A DNA stretch of 64,000 bases from Onchocerca lupi (GCA_028564675.1 JAOVVO010000010.1:310001-374000); one strand, 5' to 3'. Positions 13,101 to 26,170 are shown, counted from the stretch's first letter. Program-made: numbers and translations. Notes: generated by a model not told the origin, from the sequence alone.

Positions 13101-16100
13101 TAATTTGATGCAAGTTGATTTATTTTCAGTTGAAGAATCTGTTAGCTGATCGAGGTCCTAATTATGTGCATCCCTGTTTAAAAGAGACTCCATTACATGC
13201 AGTTGCAGGCTCGGCTCATCAAAGAAGAAAAGTAATTGCTGAAATGCTTTTGAAAAATGGATGTCCTACAAATGTTCTGAACAAGGAGTAAGTTTCTTTA
13301 AAAACTTATTCTTCTTATATGAGAGATTTTCTCATTGATTTAAGATATTCTAATTGCTTTTGAATTGCTTTCGACTAATAATATGTTGCAAATGGTTACT
13401 TTTCAAATGCATATTGATGAATATTGATCGTGGAATTTTTCTAAAACTGTTATTATTATGATATATAATCAAATATCTTTCAATTTTTAGAGGTCTTTCG
13501 GCGCTGCATATTGCAACAAAAATGTGTTCTTATGATGTATTGGATGTACTGATAAATTGTGGTGTGAATATTAGTGAATTGACCAGCCGTGGTCAGACAG
13601 CACTTCATATTGCAGCCGAAAAAGGAGATTTTGATTTATGCAAGTAAGACGGTTATTATTACATTTCTTTATTTTAATAGAAATTTGTCAGACTGAGATC
13701 TCTTTTGGATTAAATGATCAAAAACAATGAAGACAAAAATAATATTCATATTTAATTTTCGCTCGAAATCTCTCATGTTTTGTACATACAAATGTAGACT
13801 TTATGGAAATTTTTAGCGAAATGATGGACACGTATTTCAGACGACTGCTAAATTATGGCTTACCAACTGATCTGAAAGATAATGAACAAAAAACAGCAGT
13901 TGATGTTGCAAGAAATACTGATATTAGAGATTTAATCAGTCTTTGGAATCTGGAAAAAACTAGCATAATGGAGAAACGCTGCAAAGTAATGAAATATTCA
14001 ATTTTATCTGAATATTTTTGCGAACTTTAGTGAAAATTTAGTTTTAAAATGCCCATATTCAGTTTTTTCTTACTCCCACTCCTTTTTATTTTCATTTCAA
14101 CAGATGGCCTCTTATTCTGAGCTATTTTCTAGTCTCATGGAATGCGGGGTTTTCTTTTTTCTTTTTTTTTCCTTTTTTTTTTTTTTTTTGAGGAAATATT
14201 TGGAAATTGAGTCTATTTTATCATTCCTTTTTCCTGTTGATGAATCTAAATTGTTTTCTAAACGATAGGTAACTAGTGATATCCCTTGAGACTGTGTCAC
14301 CAACACAGTCTTATGAATCACACTTTAACCAATCGCTGACTTTTTCTTTTGAAAATATGGTAATATCAGGACTGCCATACATCAAGTAATTACTATAAGT
14401 CAGCTATAGATAATATAATTCGTCTTTATTGAAGGGAATTAGAAAGATAAATAAGGTGTTTTAGTTATTTCCAGACATTTTTTTAAAGATAAACAAAGGT
14501 GCAAAATGTGGTAAACGAAGAGGAGACTGTAAATACTATTCTGAAAACCGAAATCGTGGTAGTGGTTCTGGAAGTAATGCACTTTCTAATAAATTTAAAG
14601 TACCAGAAGTGCAATGTAATATTTTGCAAAGAGAGATACAAAGAAGACATTCAGAAGAATTGGATCTATTGGATGCTGCAAGATGTGGTGATCTTTGTAC
14701 AGTAAAGGTAAGATAGATTTTCTGATCTGTGATACTATATCTTTTTGAATCAGCTCTTTTTCTTGCACTTGTCTTTTGCTTTTTGATCAATGAAATGAAG
14801 TTACAAACACATTATAAATTTGTCAGTTCTTATCACAGTCAAATTAAAATGATTATTTATGATCGCATCAATCTTTTCATTAGAACAATACATTTTGAGA
14901 TGCTAAGTCTTATTCTACCTTTTATATAAGTATAATACGACTTTTCGACTGCTAGAATATTTTTTAATGTGTCATCAGTGACAAGTAGGTTTCTTAAAGC
15001 TGCTATATATGATAAATTGGAGAAGTTATCTCATTATAGAAATTTTGCAGCGCATAATTGAAAGTTGTGGAACAAAAATTATAAATTGTAAAGATTTTGA
15101 CGGTCGTGAATCAACACCCTTACACTTTGCTGCTGGATATAATCGTGTAGAAGTCTTGAAATATTTGTTGGAAAAAGACGCTAATGTCGAAGCAAGAGAT
15201 ACAGGGTTTGAAATTCAAATTTGATTTCTCTATGTTGGATTTGTTGATTTTCCAACTATTTGATTGAACTAATAAATATCGGTTATCTTTCTGATCCAGC
15301 ACAGCCATGCATCAGAAGAAAATAAAATCTTCATAATTCTTTCATCTTCACTACTCTGTTTTTCAGTTGGTTGGTTCCGCTGCATAATGCATGTGCATAT
15401 GGTCACTTGACTGTCGCAGAATTACTTGTAAAGGTTAAATTCTATGTTGATTAACTTTAATAAAAATCTCGTATTATATTATGATGCAGATGTATTTTAT
15501 CATCCGTTCATAATTATTTATGCAGTGAAGTTTTTATCATTGTTCGAATGTTAACACATCCACTTAAATTCATTTCCATGCCGATGAAATTTTTAATTTC
15601 TATATTGATATCTAAAAGTTGGGATTCCAGCATGGCGCTAATTTAAATGCCGCTGATAAATGGGGCTATACTCCTCTACACGAAGCTGCTTTAAAAGGAA
15701 AATTTGATGTCTGTAAACTTCTACTTCTTAATGGGGCTGATCCGAAGCATAAAGGGCGCGATGGAAAGATTCCGTTGGATATTGTCAAAGAAGGTAAGTA
15801 TTACTCCAAAAAAACACAGGTTCCGTAAATAGTTTTCAGAAATCTTACATACTAAAAGTAAATATATGGAAATTTCCCATCCCTAGAATATCTGAATTTT
15901 ATGCCAGTCTTGCAGTTTATTTGCATTTTTAGGGGCGGATGATGTGTATGATCTTCTGCGTGGTGACGAAGCGGTGCTTGAGGCAGCTAAAGAAGGTGAT
16001 GTTGAAAAAATTCGGAAAATCGTTATCCCTGCAACTGTTAATTGTCGCGATATTCGAGGTCGTTTTTCAACACCATTACATTTGGCCGGTAAATTTCCTT

Positions 16101-19100
16101 TTTTGTTCTGTTTTTCATTCATTTCTCTTTATCCGTATCTAAATGTCTCAAAAGAGTGTGAAGTTGCGGCAAATGTTTTATATTACTATTCGAAAAATGG
16201 ATTATGGAAAACCAAAAGAAAGAGTAGCTTTTGTGACATTTGCTTCCCCCTTTTTTTTTTTTTAAATTTCTCTCTCATCAACATGATTACAAAATTTGAA
16301 ATATTTTGTGATGTAAATTATTCCTCAAATCTTTTTTTTGTTAGTATCTTTCTTTGGAAAACATTCTGGCTTTTCAGTAAATAAGAAGTCGATCTGCTTT
16401 AGCTGGCTATAATAATTTGGAAATTGTGCGATTTTTACTTGAAAGTGGCGCAGAAGTTAATTTGAAAGATAAAGGTGGCCTGATACCGTTGCACAATGCG
16501 AGTAGTTTCGGACATTTGGAAATTGCTAGCTTATTAATCGAACGTGGAGCCGAAGTAAATCATCCTGATAAATGGGGATATACTCCTCTACATGAAGCTG
16601 CACAGAAAGTAAGAGTGTTATAATTCGAATGATTTTCTAATATCTTCACCAGAATGATGTTATGAAATTATGATTTACTTTTTATGACTCACTGAAATTC
16701 CCTTATACGAGGTGTCAAGTGAGCTTAAGAGAATTAGTGGTGATATATGAAATAAGATTCAACCATTTTAGGGTCGCACCCAGATTTGTTCACTACTTTT
16801 AAATAATGGTGCGGATGTCACATTGAAAAATAACGAAGGTTTTACTGCATTGGATATCACTGTTATGGAAGATACAAAAGAACTGTTAATAGTGCGTGTC
16901 ACGATTCTTATATTTTTTTATATTTTTTATACTTGTTTAAAACTTATATTCCCTGCAGTGGCAATTATGTAACATTATTTTTAGTTTTCTACATATTCAA
17001 AGAACAGTTTTGAGATTTTTCTGTTTTATTCAGAGTGCAATGCCAGTTGATCTGAAAAAATTACCAGCTGTCCATATTGTGGGGGATGCAAGTGGATTAT
17101 CAGTAGATGATTTACCAATTTCATCTTTTGTGCGAGAGATTTCGAATAATGCAGTTGATGATATGCAGTCTGGGATAGCCAGTTGTTCGAGACAAGAAAC
17201 AAATTTAGCGAATAAAAAAGTATTTCCTACAACTTTAAGATTTTTTACCCGAAGTTTTATTTCTTGTTGTAAGTATTTCATTGACTTGATGTTAAAAAAA
17301 AAAGAAAAAAAACATTCTGTAGTTTAATATTTGCAGTTCATGCTTAAGAAGATTGCAGTTCTTTCTCTTTTTATGATTAAACAGAAAACTCTTCGGCTGT
17401 GACTTTACATTTGATTTTTTTTTTTAATTTAATTTAGCTTGATAGAAATACAACTCGTACATTAAAAGCAATCGTAGAAAGCACAGGCAGTAATAATATA
17501 ATACTGAGCCTTGAAATTTTGGTATTAAATGCACTATAACATAACGTCTGGCTAAAATTTTACCACGTTTGTTTTTGCAACATTGTCTTCTAGATTATCA
17601 AAACTCTTGATAAATTAATTTAACAAATTATTCTAATTCTAGATAGACTGTGGCGAATATGAAACAAAATTCTCTATGGAAGAATATTTGCTATCGATCG
17701 GTCTTAGTTCACTATCGAATCTGTTCGCTAAGGAAAAAATTACATTAGATGTTCTGGCCAATATGACGCATGACGATTTAAAAGCTATCGGTATCGATAC
17801 TTTCGGGACTCGATTTCGGTTGCTTAAGAACATTGGAAAATGCGTATGGAAAAGTGAGAAATTTTCATCAATTTTAATTCATTTACATGGGAACTGGATA
17901 ATCAAGAACAAATTACCTTTTTTTTTTTTTCTCTCCTTTTTTTGTTATTTTTAATTCATTTCAGACAAGATTTGGATTTGGGAATAATTACTACTAAGAT
18001 TTCTAAAAAATAATTTAGCATGGATCTAAAAAAATGACGTATATTTTATTGTTTCCTGCAACGCTCACTGTTAAATATTATTTGTTAGTTACGGTTAATT
18101 ATGTATCACTGAATGAATGAGATTTGTTAGTGGTATGTTGAGGAATCGAAGCAAAGACGAAATAATTATAATGCATGTTTTAAAATACTGCGATTTTGTG
18201 TTAACCCTTTGTGGTAATCTATTTAACCGTGTAATTTCGTTTATTACACATTTAAAACGTGTTTTTAGGTAACGAAAATGAGAATTCATCAAATAATATC
18301 CAGATACCAGTATCGATAGGTACGGTGCTGGTACAGATTGAGCGTTCAGATGAACTCTTCCAGAAAATTGAAGAAAGACTGAATTCTACGATTGTATTAC
18401 ACCGAGATCTTGGTTTGGGCGGAACATATACTAAGTTTGAAGTGGTTGAAATACAGAAGATTATAAACAAAAAAGTTTATGAAAGGTGACGATTTCTATG
18501 TGAAACGGAACAAAATAAATTGTGAAGAATTAATAGAATAAATTAATTAAAAATAAATAATACGTGGGGATATCTTGCATCAGTAATTTGCAAAGCCGTT
18601 TGGAATATATGGACAGCTAATTAAAAATTGTTAAGCACAAATTTTCAAAAATCTAATTTCATAACGAAATTTGTTTTCTTAAGTTGACTTTAATCTTCTC
18701 TAAAATAAAAGACTTTTAAATTAGTTTAACTAATAAGCTAATACACTAACTCAGCACTCTGGTATTTTCAATTTTTTTTTGCTAAGATATATGCGACGTC
18801 GTGGAGATATAGCGGAAGAGAATTGTGGTGAGCATAATGAGAAACTTTTATATCATGGGTCACCGTTTATACATTCCATTGTACAGAAAGGTTTCGATGA
18901 AAGATATTCATATATGGGTGGAATGTTTGGTGCTGGTGAGTTGATTTGGAAATTTGTTAAAATTTCAAAAATTAATGCATGAATTCTTATTAAGGAAAAT
19001 GCCATTATTCTCGAAATTTTTGTAATGTGGGAATTTTAGAGTGCTTTTCTTGCACTGAATTCAGTTACGGTTTAAGTACACTTAATCTCCAAGTGTACTT

Positions 19101-20404
19101 AAAACCTAAATGATAGTCTCATATGTATTGAATAGAACACATCCTGATAATCTCACATGCATTGAATCGTAAAACAAAATATTGTCGGTTTGTCTGAAGA
19201 ATGGATCAATGATAAATTTTTTTCTCTCTGGTAATTAATTTTGATATTTGAAGAACATGGAAATTATTTAATTTTTTCAAGTAGCAACTTTCTGTTGCAG
19301 TTTCATTTAGTATATAGGTATTATGTTACAAATCTAATCTAATCATAGTTCATTTAAAATATGAATTATATTAAAAGAATCAGTTGGATTGAACTCGTAT
19401 AGGTATTTATTTTGCGGAACATTCGAGCAAAAGTAATCAGTATGTATTTGGTATGGCAGGCAATGGTTGCAGTCTTCACCATAATCGATCTTGCTATATT
19501 TGTGTACGACATTTATTGCTTTGTCGAGTGACATTGGGAAGATGCTTTGTGCAGGTAAATTTGTTCCATATTATTTAATTTTTAACCAGGATGAGATTAC
19601 CAAACAGTATAGAATTAGGTTTGCTTTGTTTTTAAAGATTTCTTTTTTGTTCTAATATCTTTAAAAGTAGATAGTAGCGAAAATATTCCAATTATTTTTC
19701 TATTATTCCAACTTTATTGTTTAATAATATTTCTGTTCGCTTCGTGTAGAATTTTCGAAATATCTCTTTTTATAGAATTCTTGTAATAAAATGGCACATT
19801 CACCACCTGGTCATCATTCGGTGATGGGGCAACCACGGGCAGGTGGTTTAAATTATCCGGAATATGTCATATATCGAGGAGAACAAGTAATTGGTTCTTT
19901 TACAAGTTTTCTAGCTCAGATTTTAGCTGTGGATTTTACATAAGACATAAATTGCAGTCAGTGTAAGAGAGTTGTTTATAAAAATAAAATTTGAAGTTGA
20001 GAGTGCGAAGTCTAAAATTTAATCTATTTTTTAAATTTGCCAGGCTGTTATTAAAGTCTTACATGAGTTTTCAAAAAGGTCATTACTACTGAAATTCTTT
20101 ATTCATTACTACTGAAGTTCAGTATGTTGTTTGTTTGTCAACTCTAAAATTTGACTGAAGTTCAGTCTAGATCTGAATAAATATTTAAATATCTTGATCT
20201 AAGAATTTAATAAGATTGTAAAATTTCATAAAACCGTCCAATTTTATTATTATTGATGGAACTGAGAGGAAATATATAAGATTAAGATTATATATTTATT
20301 ATATATAAACGTTCTTCTGAAAAGAAAAATTTTTGCAGGCTTATCCGGAATATGTGATCGTTTATCGAATAGTCAACGATGATGATTTGGGGCTTGGCTT
20401 TTAG
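10174..20404 (+). CDS. Tankyrase (poly-ADP-ribosyltransferase with ankyrin clusters and SAM domain)
   Basis: Adds poly(ADP-ribose) to bound partners. In other animals it marks axin and telomere or spindle proteins for turnover. I place 26 exons, starting at 10174, 10710, 11179, 11692, 11903, 12226, 12518, 12798, 13130, 13491, 13841, 14489, 15051, 15367, 15631, 15933, 16403, 16772, 17034, 17438, 17643, 18269, 18787, 19403, 19776 and 20339. They join in frame to about 1248 residues, between human TNKS2 and TNKS1. The order is five ankyrin-repeat clusters (repeated TPLHxAAGYN, GLVPLHNASSFGH and WGFTPLHEAA), a SAM domain in the exon at 17643 (SIGLSSLSNLF, LDVLANMTHDDLKAIGI), then the ADP-ribosyltransferase domain. 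The catalytic His is in LLYHGSPF, the Tyr in GIYFAEHSSKSNQY and the Glu in AYPEYVIVYRI. The tankyrase zinc site (GCSLHHNRSCYIC...C) is intact. The start ATG and the exons at 14489 and 17438 are the least certain. It resembles the vertebrate form and looks functional. Confidence 0.93.
11150..11178 (+). promoter_or_regulatory. T27-AG splice acceptor of tankyrase exon 3
   Basis: A run of 27 T runs straight into AG and then the exon CCTGACATAAATAATCG, whose ankyrin coding is beyond doubt. It shows that this genome uses very long homopolymer T tracts directly before the acceptor AG. That supports a similar site at 26140-26167 as a real acceptor. Confidence 0.8.
19071..19103. repeat. Perfect 13-bp inverted repeat in a tankyrase intron
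   Basis: TTTAAGTACACTT, a 7-base spacer and AAGTGTACTTAAA form a perfect stem. With one bulged base it extends to a GGTTT/AAAACC pairing. It lies in the intron between the exons ending at 18935 and starting at 19403. No function is known. Confidence 0.75.
19111..19167 (+). repeat. Two imperfect 23-bp direct repeats
   Basis: TGATAGTCTCATATGTATTG at 19111 recurs as TGATAATCTCACATGCATTG at 19145, each followed by AAT. Three positions differ and the period is 34 bases. It lies inside the same tankyrase intron, just after the inverted repeat. Confidence 0.6.
20081..20166 (+). repeat. Short direct repeats in the last tankyrase intron
   Basis: CATTACTACTGAAATTC (20081-20097) recurs as CATTACTACTGAAGTTC (20104-20120). 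Its end, ACTGAAGTTCAGT, appears a third time near 20154-20166. It is probably a small slippage expansion. Confidence 0.55.
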
Positions 20405-20717
20405 TGTTTTTCAATTTTTCTTCATTTTGATTGCTTTTAGTTGCTTCTTTATATATCTAAAAGATTTTTATTCCAAAAAAATTTTGAAACAGTATTCAAA
20501 ATGATAGAATTTTTTTTTCAAGATTTAAAACATGTATAAAAATATTGAAAGGATAAAAAAAAAAATACTTTTCAAACATAACTATATATTTGATTACTTG
20601 ATAAAGGAAAAGGATGCGAGAATTTTCTGAAAGGAAAGAGATCCAATATATTTTATTTGAATAGTAAAAGCGAGCTTTTTATCGATAATACGATGTAGTT
20701 TTATTTTGCCAAAATTA

Positions 20718-20918
20718 TTTATAAATTATTGTCAAAAAAAAAATAGCTTACTCTTTTATATAATCACAGAATATTTATGTTCGGTACTATACAAGGAAAT
20801 TGCCGAGAACGTTGGGCTTAGTTTATAAATTATTGTCAAAAAAAAAGTAGTTTACTCTTTTATATAATCACAGAATATTTATTTTCGGTACTATACAAGA
20901 AAATTGCCGAGAACGTTG
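20718..20918 (+). repeat. Tandem duplication of about 97 bp
   Basis: Copy 1 (20718-20814) and copy 2 (20822-20918) both begin TTTATAAATTATTGTCAAAA and end ATTGCCGAGAACGTTG, with a handful of differences and a 104-base period. It starts about 300 bases after the tankyrase stop codon, so it may lie in the 3' untranslated region. Confidence 0.85.
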
Positions 20919-23460
20919 AACTTTAAGAAATGATTTTTTTTTTTCTTAATAGATGCATCTTTCCCAAAAAAGATTTTTAAATTCTTCGGAATTTAGAAAT
21001 GTTTTTGATATGAGTAAGGCTTATGTAAAAAATAAATGAAACATTTCTATTTGGATTCCAGATTTTTGTATTTTCTGATTTTTCTTTTTCATTAGCTAAA
21101 GTAAAGATGGGACTCATTTTTTAGAAAAAATTGTTAAGCATTATCTCCCGCTGCATTTTTTTTATCAAGTAAATATAACCTTTCGGATACTTGATCTTGA
21201 TAAAATAGTGTCAGCTAGCAGTATCTTCAAAAAATAGAGAAAAAAATAAGAATATGTTATTATGTAAACCTAGCAAGCTAATGTCCGGCAAATATTTTTA
21301 TAGGATTTGACTTTATTGATAATTTGAAAATGGTTTTTTTCAACAAAACAGTACTTTTGTTTACGTTTTTGAAATAACGCATTGTACATTTTATCTTTGG
21401 AATGTCATCATCATTCATTCACATGCTTCTATTTTTTATTAATTTATATTTGCAATTTCATGTTGTCTTTTTCTAACATGTTGGGGTCGCCTTGAATTCA
21501 GCTTTTCTAAGATCAGATAGTAATATAAAATATAACCAAGAACATCTAAAATGTTAATAAAGTATTGTGATTGTCGAAGCAAACACCTCAGATTCCCTAT
21601 TGCCTAAACATCTCAAAAGAATCTTTAAATATTTCACTTAACGCTTTTTTCAAAGAAATTGAAGTTTTTAAAATCTTGGAATTTCGATTTGTAAAAAAAG
21701 GGATAGTTTATGTTAAGAAATTGTATCGATCTTATACTTTATACTATTTGCTTTTTCTTCTTTTTTTTTCGTATGATTTTGCCTTCTCCTGTTTTTTGAT
21801 CCGTTTATTGACTCAGTTTTATAGAGAAGTTATCTCTGAACTTCCGCTGATAGTTAATCGCTTCATACATATCACAAGGCTAATAGTTTAAAAATACATG
21901 CATTGCTTGTTTATGGATGTGAAATGGTAATTTTTCGGTTCGAAATTAAAGAAATCTGTTATGCAAAGAAAGATTTGCACATTAATTCCGAAATGCTTCG
22001 TTTGAAATTCAGAGATCTTAATTTAGTTTTTTCAAAAAAAAAAAAGTCATATTGGAGAAATCCCCAAACGAGATATAGATTCAACAGCAAAATGATGAAC
22101 AAGATTTTTGCTATATCAAATTCTGTTTCTTTGTTATTGTTTACGAATTTCATTGCAAATTTTAATTCAGTATTAGAAAATGACCGATTGGAAATTGATC
22201 CCTCTCTACTAAGATGATCTATCTCAGTTGTCAGTAAAACGAATAGAATATCAGTGGTAATTACACATGGACGAAACTACTCGTTTAACTTCGAATAAAA
22301 TTTATAAGGGACAGAATGGAAGATCAAATGTTGCGCTTAATTTCATTTCCAGTTTTGTAGAGATTACGCATGAGAAGTATTATTTTATTAGGTTTTAATA
22401 ACATAATATTTGGAGAAAATGAATTTTCTTGTGAGTAACACAGAAGCCAGGTTAATTGTAGATCTTCACAATTAGTGAATTAATGATTTTTATGGTTCAC
22501 TACCTAAATCTGGAGATTATTTCTTGTTCGTCATAATATATATATATATATATATATCAATCAAGCTTCCAAAATTGAATGGTAATTTAGGTCGGAGAAT
22601 TCTAGAAGATTAAGTGGTAATTTAGGTTGTGGATCCTAGCGGATAAGGTTGGAAAGAAAAAAAGAAAGGTGCATACTATTTCAAAGATTAATGTCCGGGT
22701 ACCTGATGTCATTTCCCTGGAATTATCTAGTACATTGTCTCTTTCTTTATATAATCAATATTACATCCGCGATTAAATAGTAAAAAGTCCAAGATGCTAA
22801 GATGTTCGCGGGACATTGAAGAAATAGATATCCGGATTTCCATAGACCTTGATGATAAAGTCTTACAAAGAACATTCGAAATGTCAAAACTAGTAATTCC
22901 ACGGATTTTATGAGTTAAAAGTACATATTTGAATAAATATAAGAGAAATTTGTTCAGAACAAGAGTTCTTGACTATGTGTCTTGTTGTTGATTGCTTTCT
23001 TCCGTCAAAGATAATTTATTTTATGATTGAGCTCTGTTCATACTACGTTCAATAGTGAATAAAAATGTCTTGTTATGGAATTCTTTGTTGTCAAATGTGG
23101 CAAATGATTTGAATAACGCGATTCTTAATTGAATCCCTAAAACTTCTTATCATCTTCATTGCACAAGAGAACAACATTTATATTAACTGTGAATTTTCGA
23201 TAATAATTTGGAAGATGTACACGGCAAAAAAATTCTAAAGAATCAAAATAGCTTGAAGGACCTTTCTTTTCCACAAACATGAGGAAGAAGCAATTTCGAT
23301 TTTTACGACATTCTCGAATACCTCTTTACAATGATAATTCAAGAACAATTCAGGCATCACTTCCAAAAAACATATCGACTTCGAGAACGAAATGACTATC
23401 ATGAAATTCAAAGGGAGACGAAGAGATGGAGTAACGAAGTAGCGTGATTTAGAGAGAGAA
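20919..23460. other. Gene-poor stretch with a microsatellite
   Basis: No gene supported. The open frames of about 105 codons at 21571-21891 and 21903-22217 are AT-rich and lack protein-like features. An (AT)11 microsatellite lies at 22536-22557. A 13-bp direct repeat TGGTAATTTAGGT occurs at about 22580 and 22616. Confidence 0.5.
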
Positions 23461-23462
23461 GA

Positions 23463-23486
23463 AGAGGTCGGATGACCTGACCTCTC
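23463..23486. promoter_or_regulatory. Imperfect palindrome of AGGTC / TGACCT half-sites
   Basis: The sequence AGAGGTCGGATGACCTGACC, followed by TCT, contains AGGTC facing TGACCT and then GACCTCT, so it folds on itself and resembles nuclear-receptor half-sites (AGGTCA). It lies about 770 bases upstream of the cytidylyltransferase start. This is a motif resemblance only. Confidence 0.3.
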
Positions 23487-23539
23487 TCATATAAAATTAT
23501 TCAATATGCACATTTGACTATCAATATCGAATAGTCCTA

Positions 23540-24060
23540 TGTTAGGAAGAGGGAAGGTCATTCAATTCTATGCAACAACCCTTCCGACACTGTAGTCGTC
23601 TTGTTGTCCATAAATGAAAGATGGTCGTTACACGATCGCTGAAATCTAGGACCGTGTTAGATGATCTTGTGGTTGTGAAGGAGAGAAAAACAGAGTTGTG
23701 CTTCGATCGGCATTCACCGACACAAATGATAGGCTCGTGGTCCAACTTGTGGCCGACATCTCATGATCCCTTGTTCAGATTATCAGTTCAAAATATCAGG
23801 GGCGTAAATCTCCTTGTCCCATCCTCAAAAACCTTCCAGTTATATCTCCACAGTTTACACAATGAGAAAACTCTTGAGCATCGAAATCCCAAATCTCCAA
23901 ATACCCCATATTAATACGACAACAAGAATATGTCTTATAAAGAAAACTTGCATACTGTATTGATGCCAGATTTTCGAACTGCTAACGACATGTCATGAAA
24001 TTAAGAGGCGTCGGGTTAAAGGCTGGACAGGAGTTCTCCTGTACTCGAAATTCCCCTGGC
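23540..24060 (-). pseudogene. GC-richer decayed coding-like region
   Basis: Minus-strand frames look protein-like but carry stops and shifts. One frame runs through KLWRYNWKVFEDGTRRFTP, then KLDHEPIICVGECRSKHNSV and then RVTTIFHLWTTRRLQCRKG, with a few in-frame stops between. The 97-codon plus-strand frame at 23621-23914 overlaps it and is probably its shadow. The family is unknown. An alternative is that this GC-richer piece is a promoter or untranslated exon of the cytidylyltransferase that starts at 24231. Confidence 0.28.
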
Positions 24061-24230
24061 CTCAGTTTGGGAATTGGTGGATATCTGTGTTTTATATGGT
24101 TTTTTTCCTTTAATATTTGTTTTTAACTAAATTCGTGACTCATGAAATGACTTATTACAAATCGATGTGCCATCACAGATCAAATGCTAATAACGACTTT
24201 CAATATCGAATAAAAATTCATAGGATTTAG

Positions 24231-26139
24231 ATGTCCGTGGAACATCGGAAGCGATCAATTAGCAACACATCTATTGATTCCCACAATGAAGTGCTTGCGA
24301 AAACTCGAAATATTGTTGGCAGCAGTTTTTCAGGATATTCAGATACTGATGTAAGTTGCTATTTTCTAGAAAATTGATGTAATATTTGGTGTTCTTGAAA
24401 AAATATTGAGTATAGTCACGAAATAAAGTTTTTGTGCAAAGAGAATGAGTCTCCAGTTATATGTAGTCGATATTTCAGCATTATAGTTGCCATGAGAGCA
24501 GTTAGCTGAAGAGAGTATAACTTTAGGGAAAAATTACATTCTGGTTTAAAACAGTTTAAATTATTTAGAGAAACGGTACCACAAAATCATTAAACGAATT
24601 GGCTTTGAAAAGACCAGCACCGTATAGTGACGATCCGGAGATCATTGCGCAACGGGAACGTATTGATTATTCGCGTAAAATTACCCTTGAAATGGCGAGA
24701 AGTGGTAAAGGTAAACAATTAGCAGAATAGAAATTGAATTAAAATTCAAATCCATTCATGATTGCAAATTTGTTCAATATAGAAGAAGCAAAAGGGAAAA
24801 TGCAAAACTCTAACTGCTTTGATTTGAAATATGCCTAAAAATTTTCTTTCGATCCTTATTGTAATAGAATTTTCAGCCGGGCGCCCAGTGCGTATTTATG
24901 CTGATGGTGTTTATGATCTCTTCCATTACGGTCATGCGAATCAATTGCTACAGGCAAAATGTGCTTTTCCAGAAGTATATCTCGTTGTTGGAGGTATAAT
25001 AACGCCTGTTTTTTAGACTTTTTAATTTTTTTTCGTTTTTTCTTTTCTCTTTATTCTTATGTTTCATTGGATATTTTAACTCATTTAATTTTCCATTACT
25101 ATGTATTTAGTATGTGGCGATGAAGACACTTTGAAATACAAAGGTCGTACAGTGACATCAGAGAATGAAAGATATGAAGGTGTACGTCATTGCCGTTACG
25201 TAGATGAAGTCTATAAAAATGCTCCATGGTTCTGCACTGTAGAGTTTTTAAAAGATTTGAAGGTAAACAGATTTTATTTCAGTTTTGTGTTTACAAAAAA
25301 AAAAAAATAGTTTAGTGGAGTTAACTGACAAAATTTTCTATTTTGTCTGGGGATAAATGTGTTTAGAAATTTTTCCTACTTGGAGCATTTTAGCGATGAA
25401 TGGAAATCTTTTTTTTATCGGTATATTTCCTTAATTTGTAACTTGACCGTTACAAAGTTTTACTAACGTTTTAAGGTATAGTGGTTAATCATTTGTCTAT
25501 TTTGCTTATCAAACGGTCGCTTCAGCGGCACCAAATGGTCATTTTCCACAAATTATGTAAATTAGTAATGTACTTATTACTTTTTTTTGCATTCATTCTG
25601 TTTGGTTGAATGACAGAGTACTTAGCTGATTTTTTGTTTTTTAGATTGACTTTATAGCGCATGATGCGATACCATATGTTGCTCCTGGCGATGCAGATCT
25701 TTATGAGAAATTTCGACGTGAAGAAATGTTTCTCGAAACGCAACGAACGGAAGGCGTTTCGACTAGTGATGTTGTATGCCGAATAATCCGTGATTACGAT
25801 AATTATGTGCGTCGTAATTTGCAACGTGGTTATTCTGCTAAGGACTTGAATGTTGGATTTCTCGCTGTAAGTTTTGATATTTATGCTACATACAATAAAT
25901 AAAAATCATGACATTTCACCAATGTTTTTTCCCGGTTTATTTTTGAGTTTTTCCAAATCATTTAACACTGGATGAGCATTACAGGCAAGGCGTTACCAGC
26001 TGCAGAATCAGGTTGATCAGTTGAAGCAAAAAAGTTTGGAAGTTATAAAGACATGGCGCAACAAAAAGGATGATTTTATTCGTGGTTTTCTGGAAACATT
26101 GCAAAAGGATGGTGGATTCGGTTTTAATGTGCGTTTTTG

Positions 26140-26170
<31 letters not shown>

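Noticed and set aside
21936..21956. GGTTCGAAATT resembling a tRNA B box
   Set aside because: No matching A box or cloverleaf upstream. No tRNA-like fold was found anywhere in the window by eye.
21571..22217. Two successive plus-strand open frames of about 105 codons
   Set aside because: Low-complexity Phe/Lys/Leu/Ile composition, with no motif or splice context.
23621..23914. 97-codon plus-strand open frame
   Set aside because: It overlaps a minus-strand frame that looks more protein-like, has no recognised motif, and has no exon neighbours.
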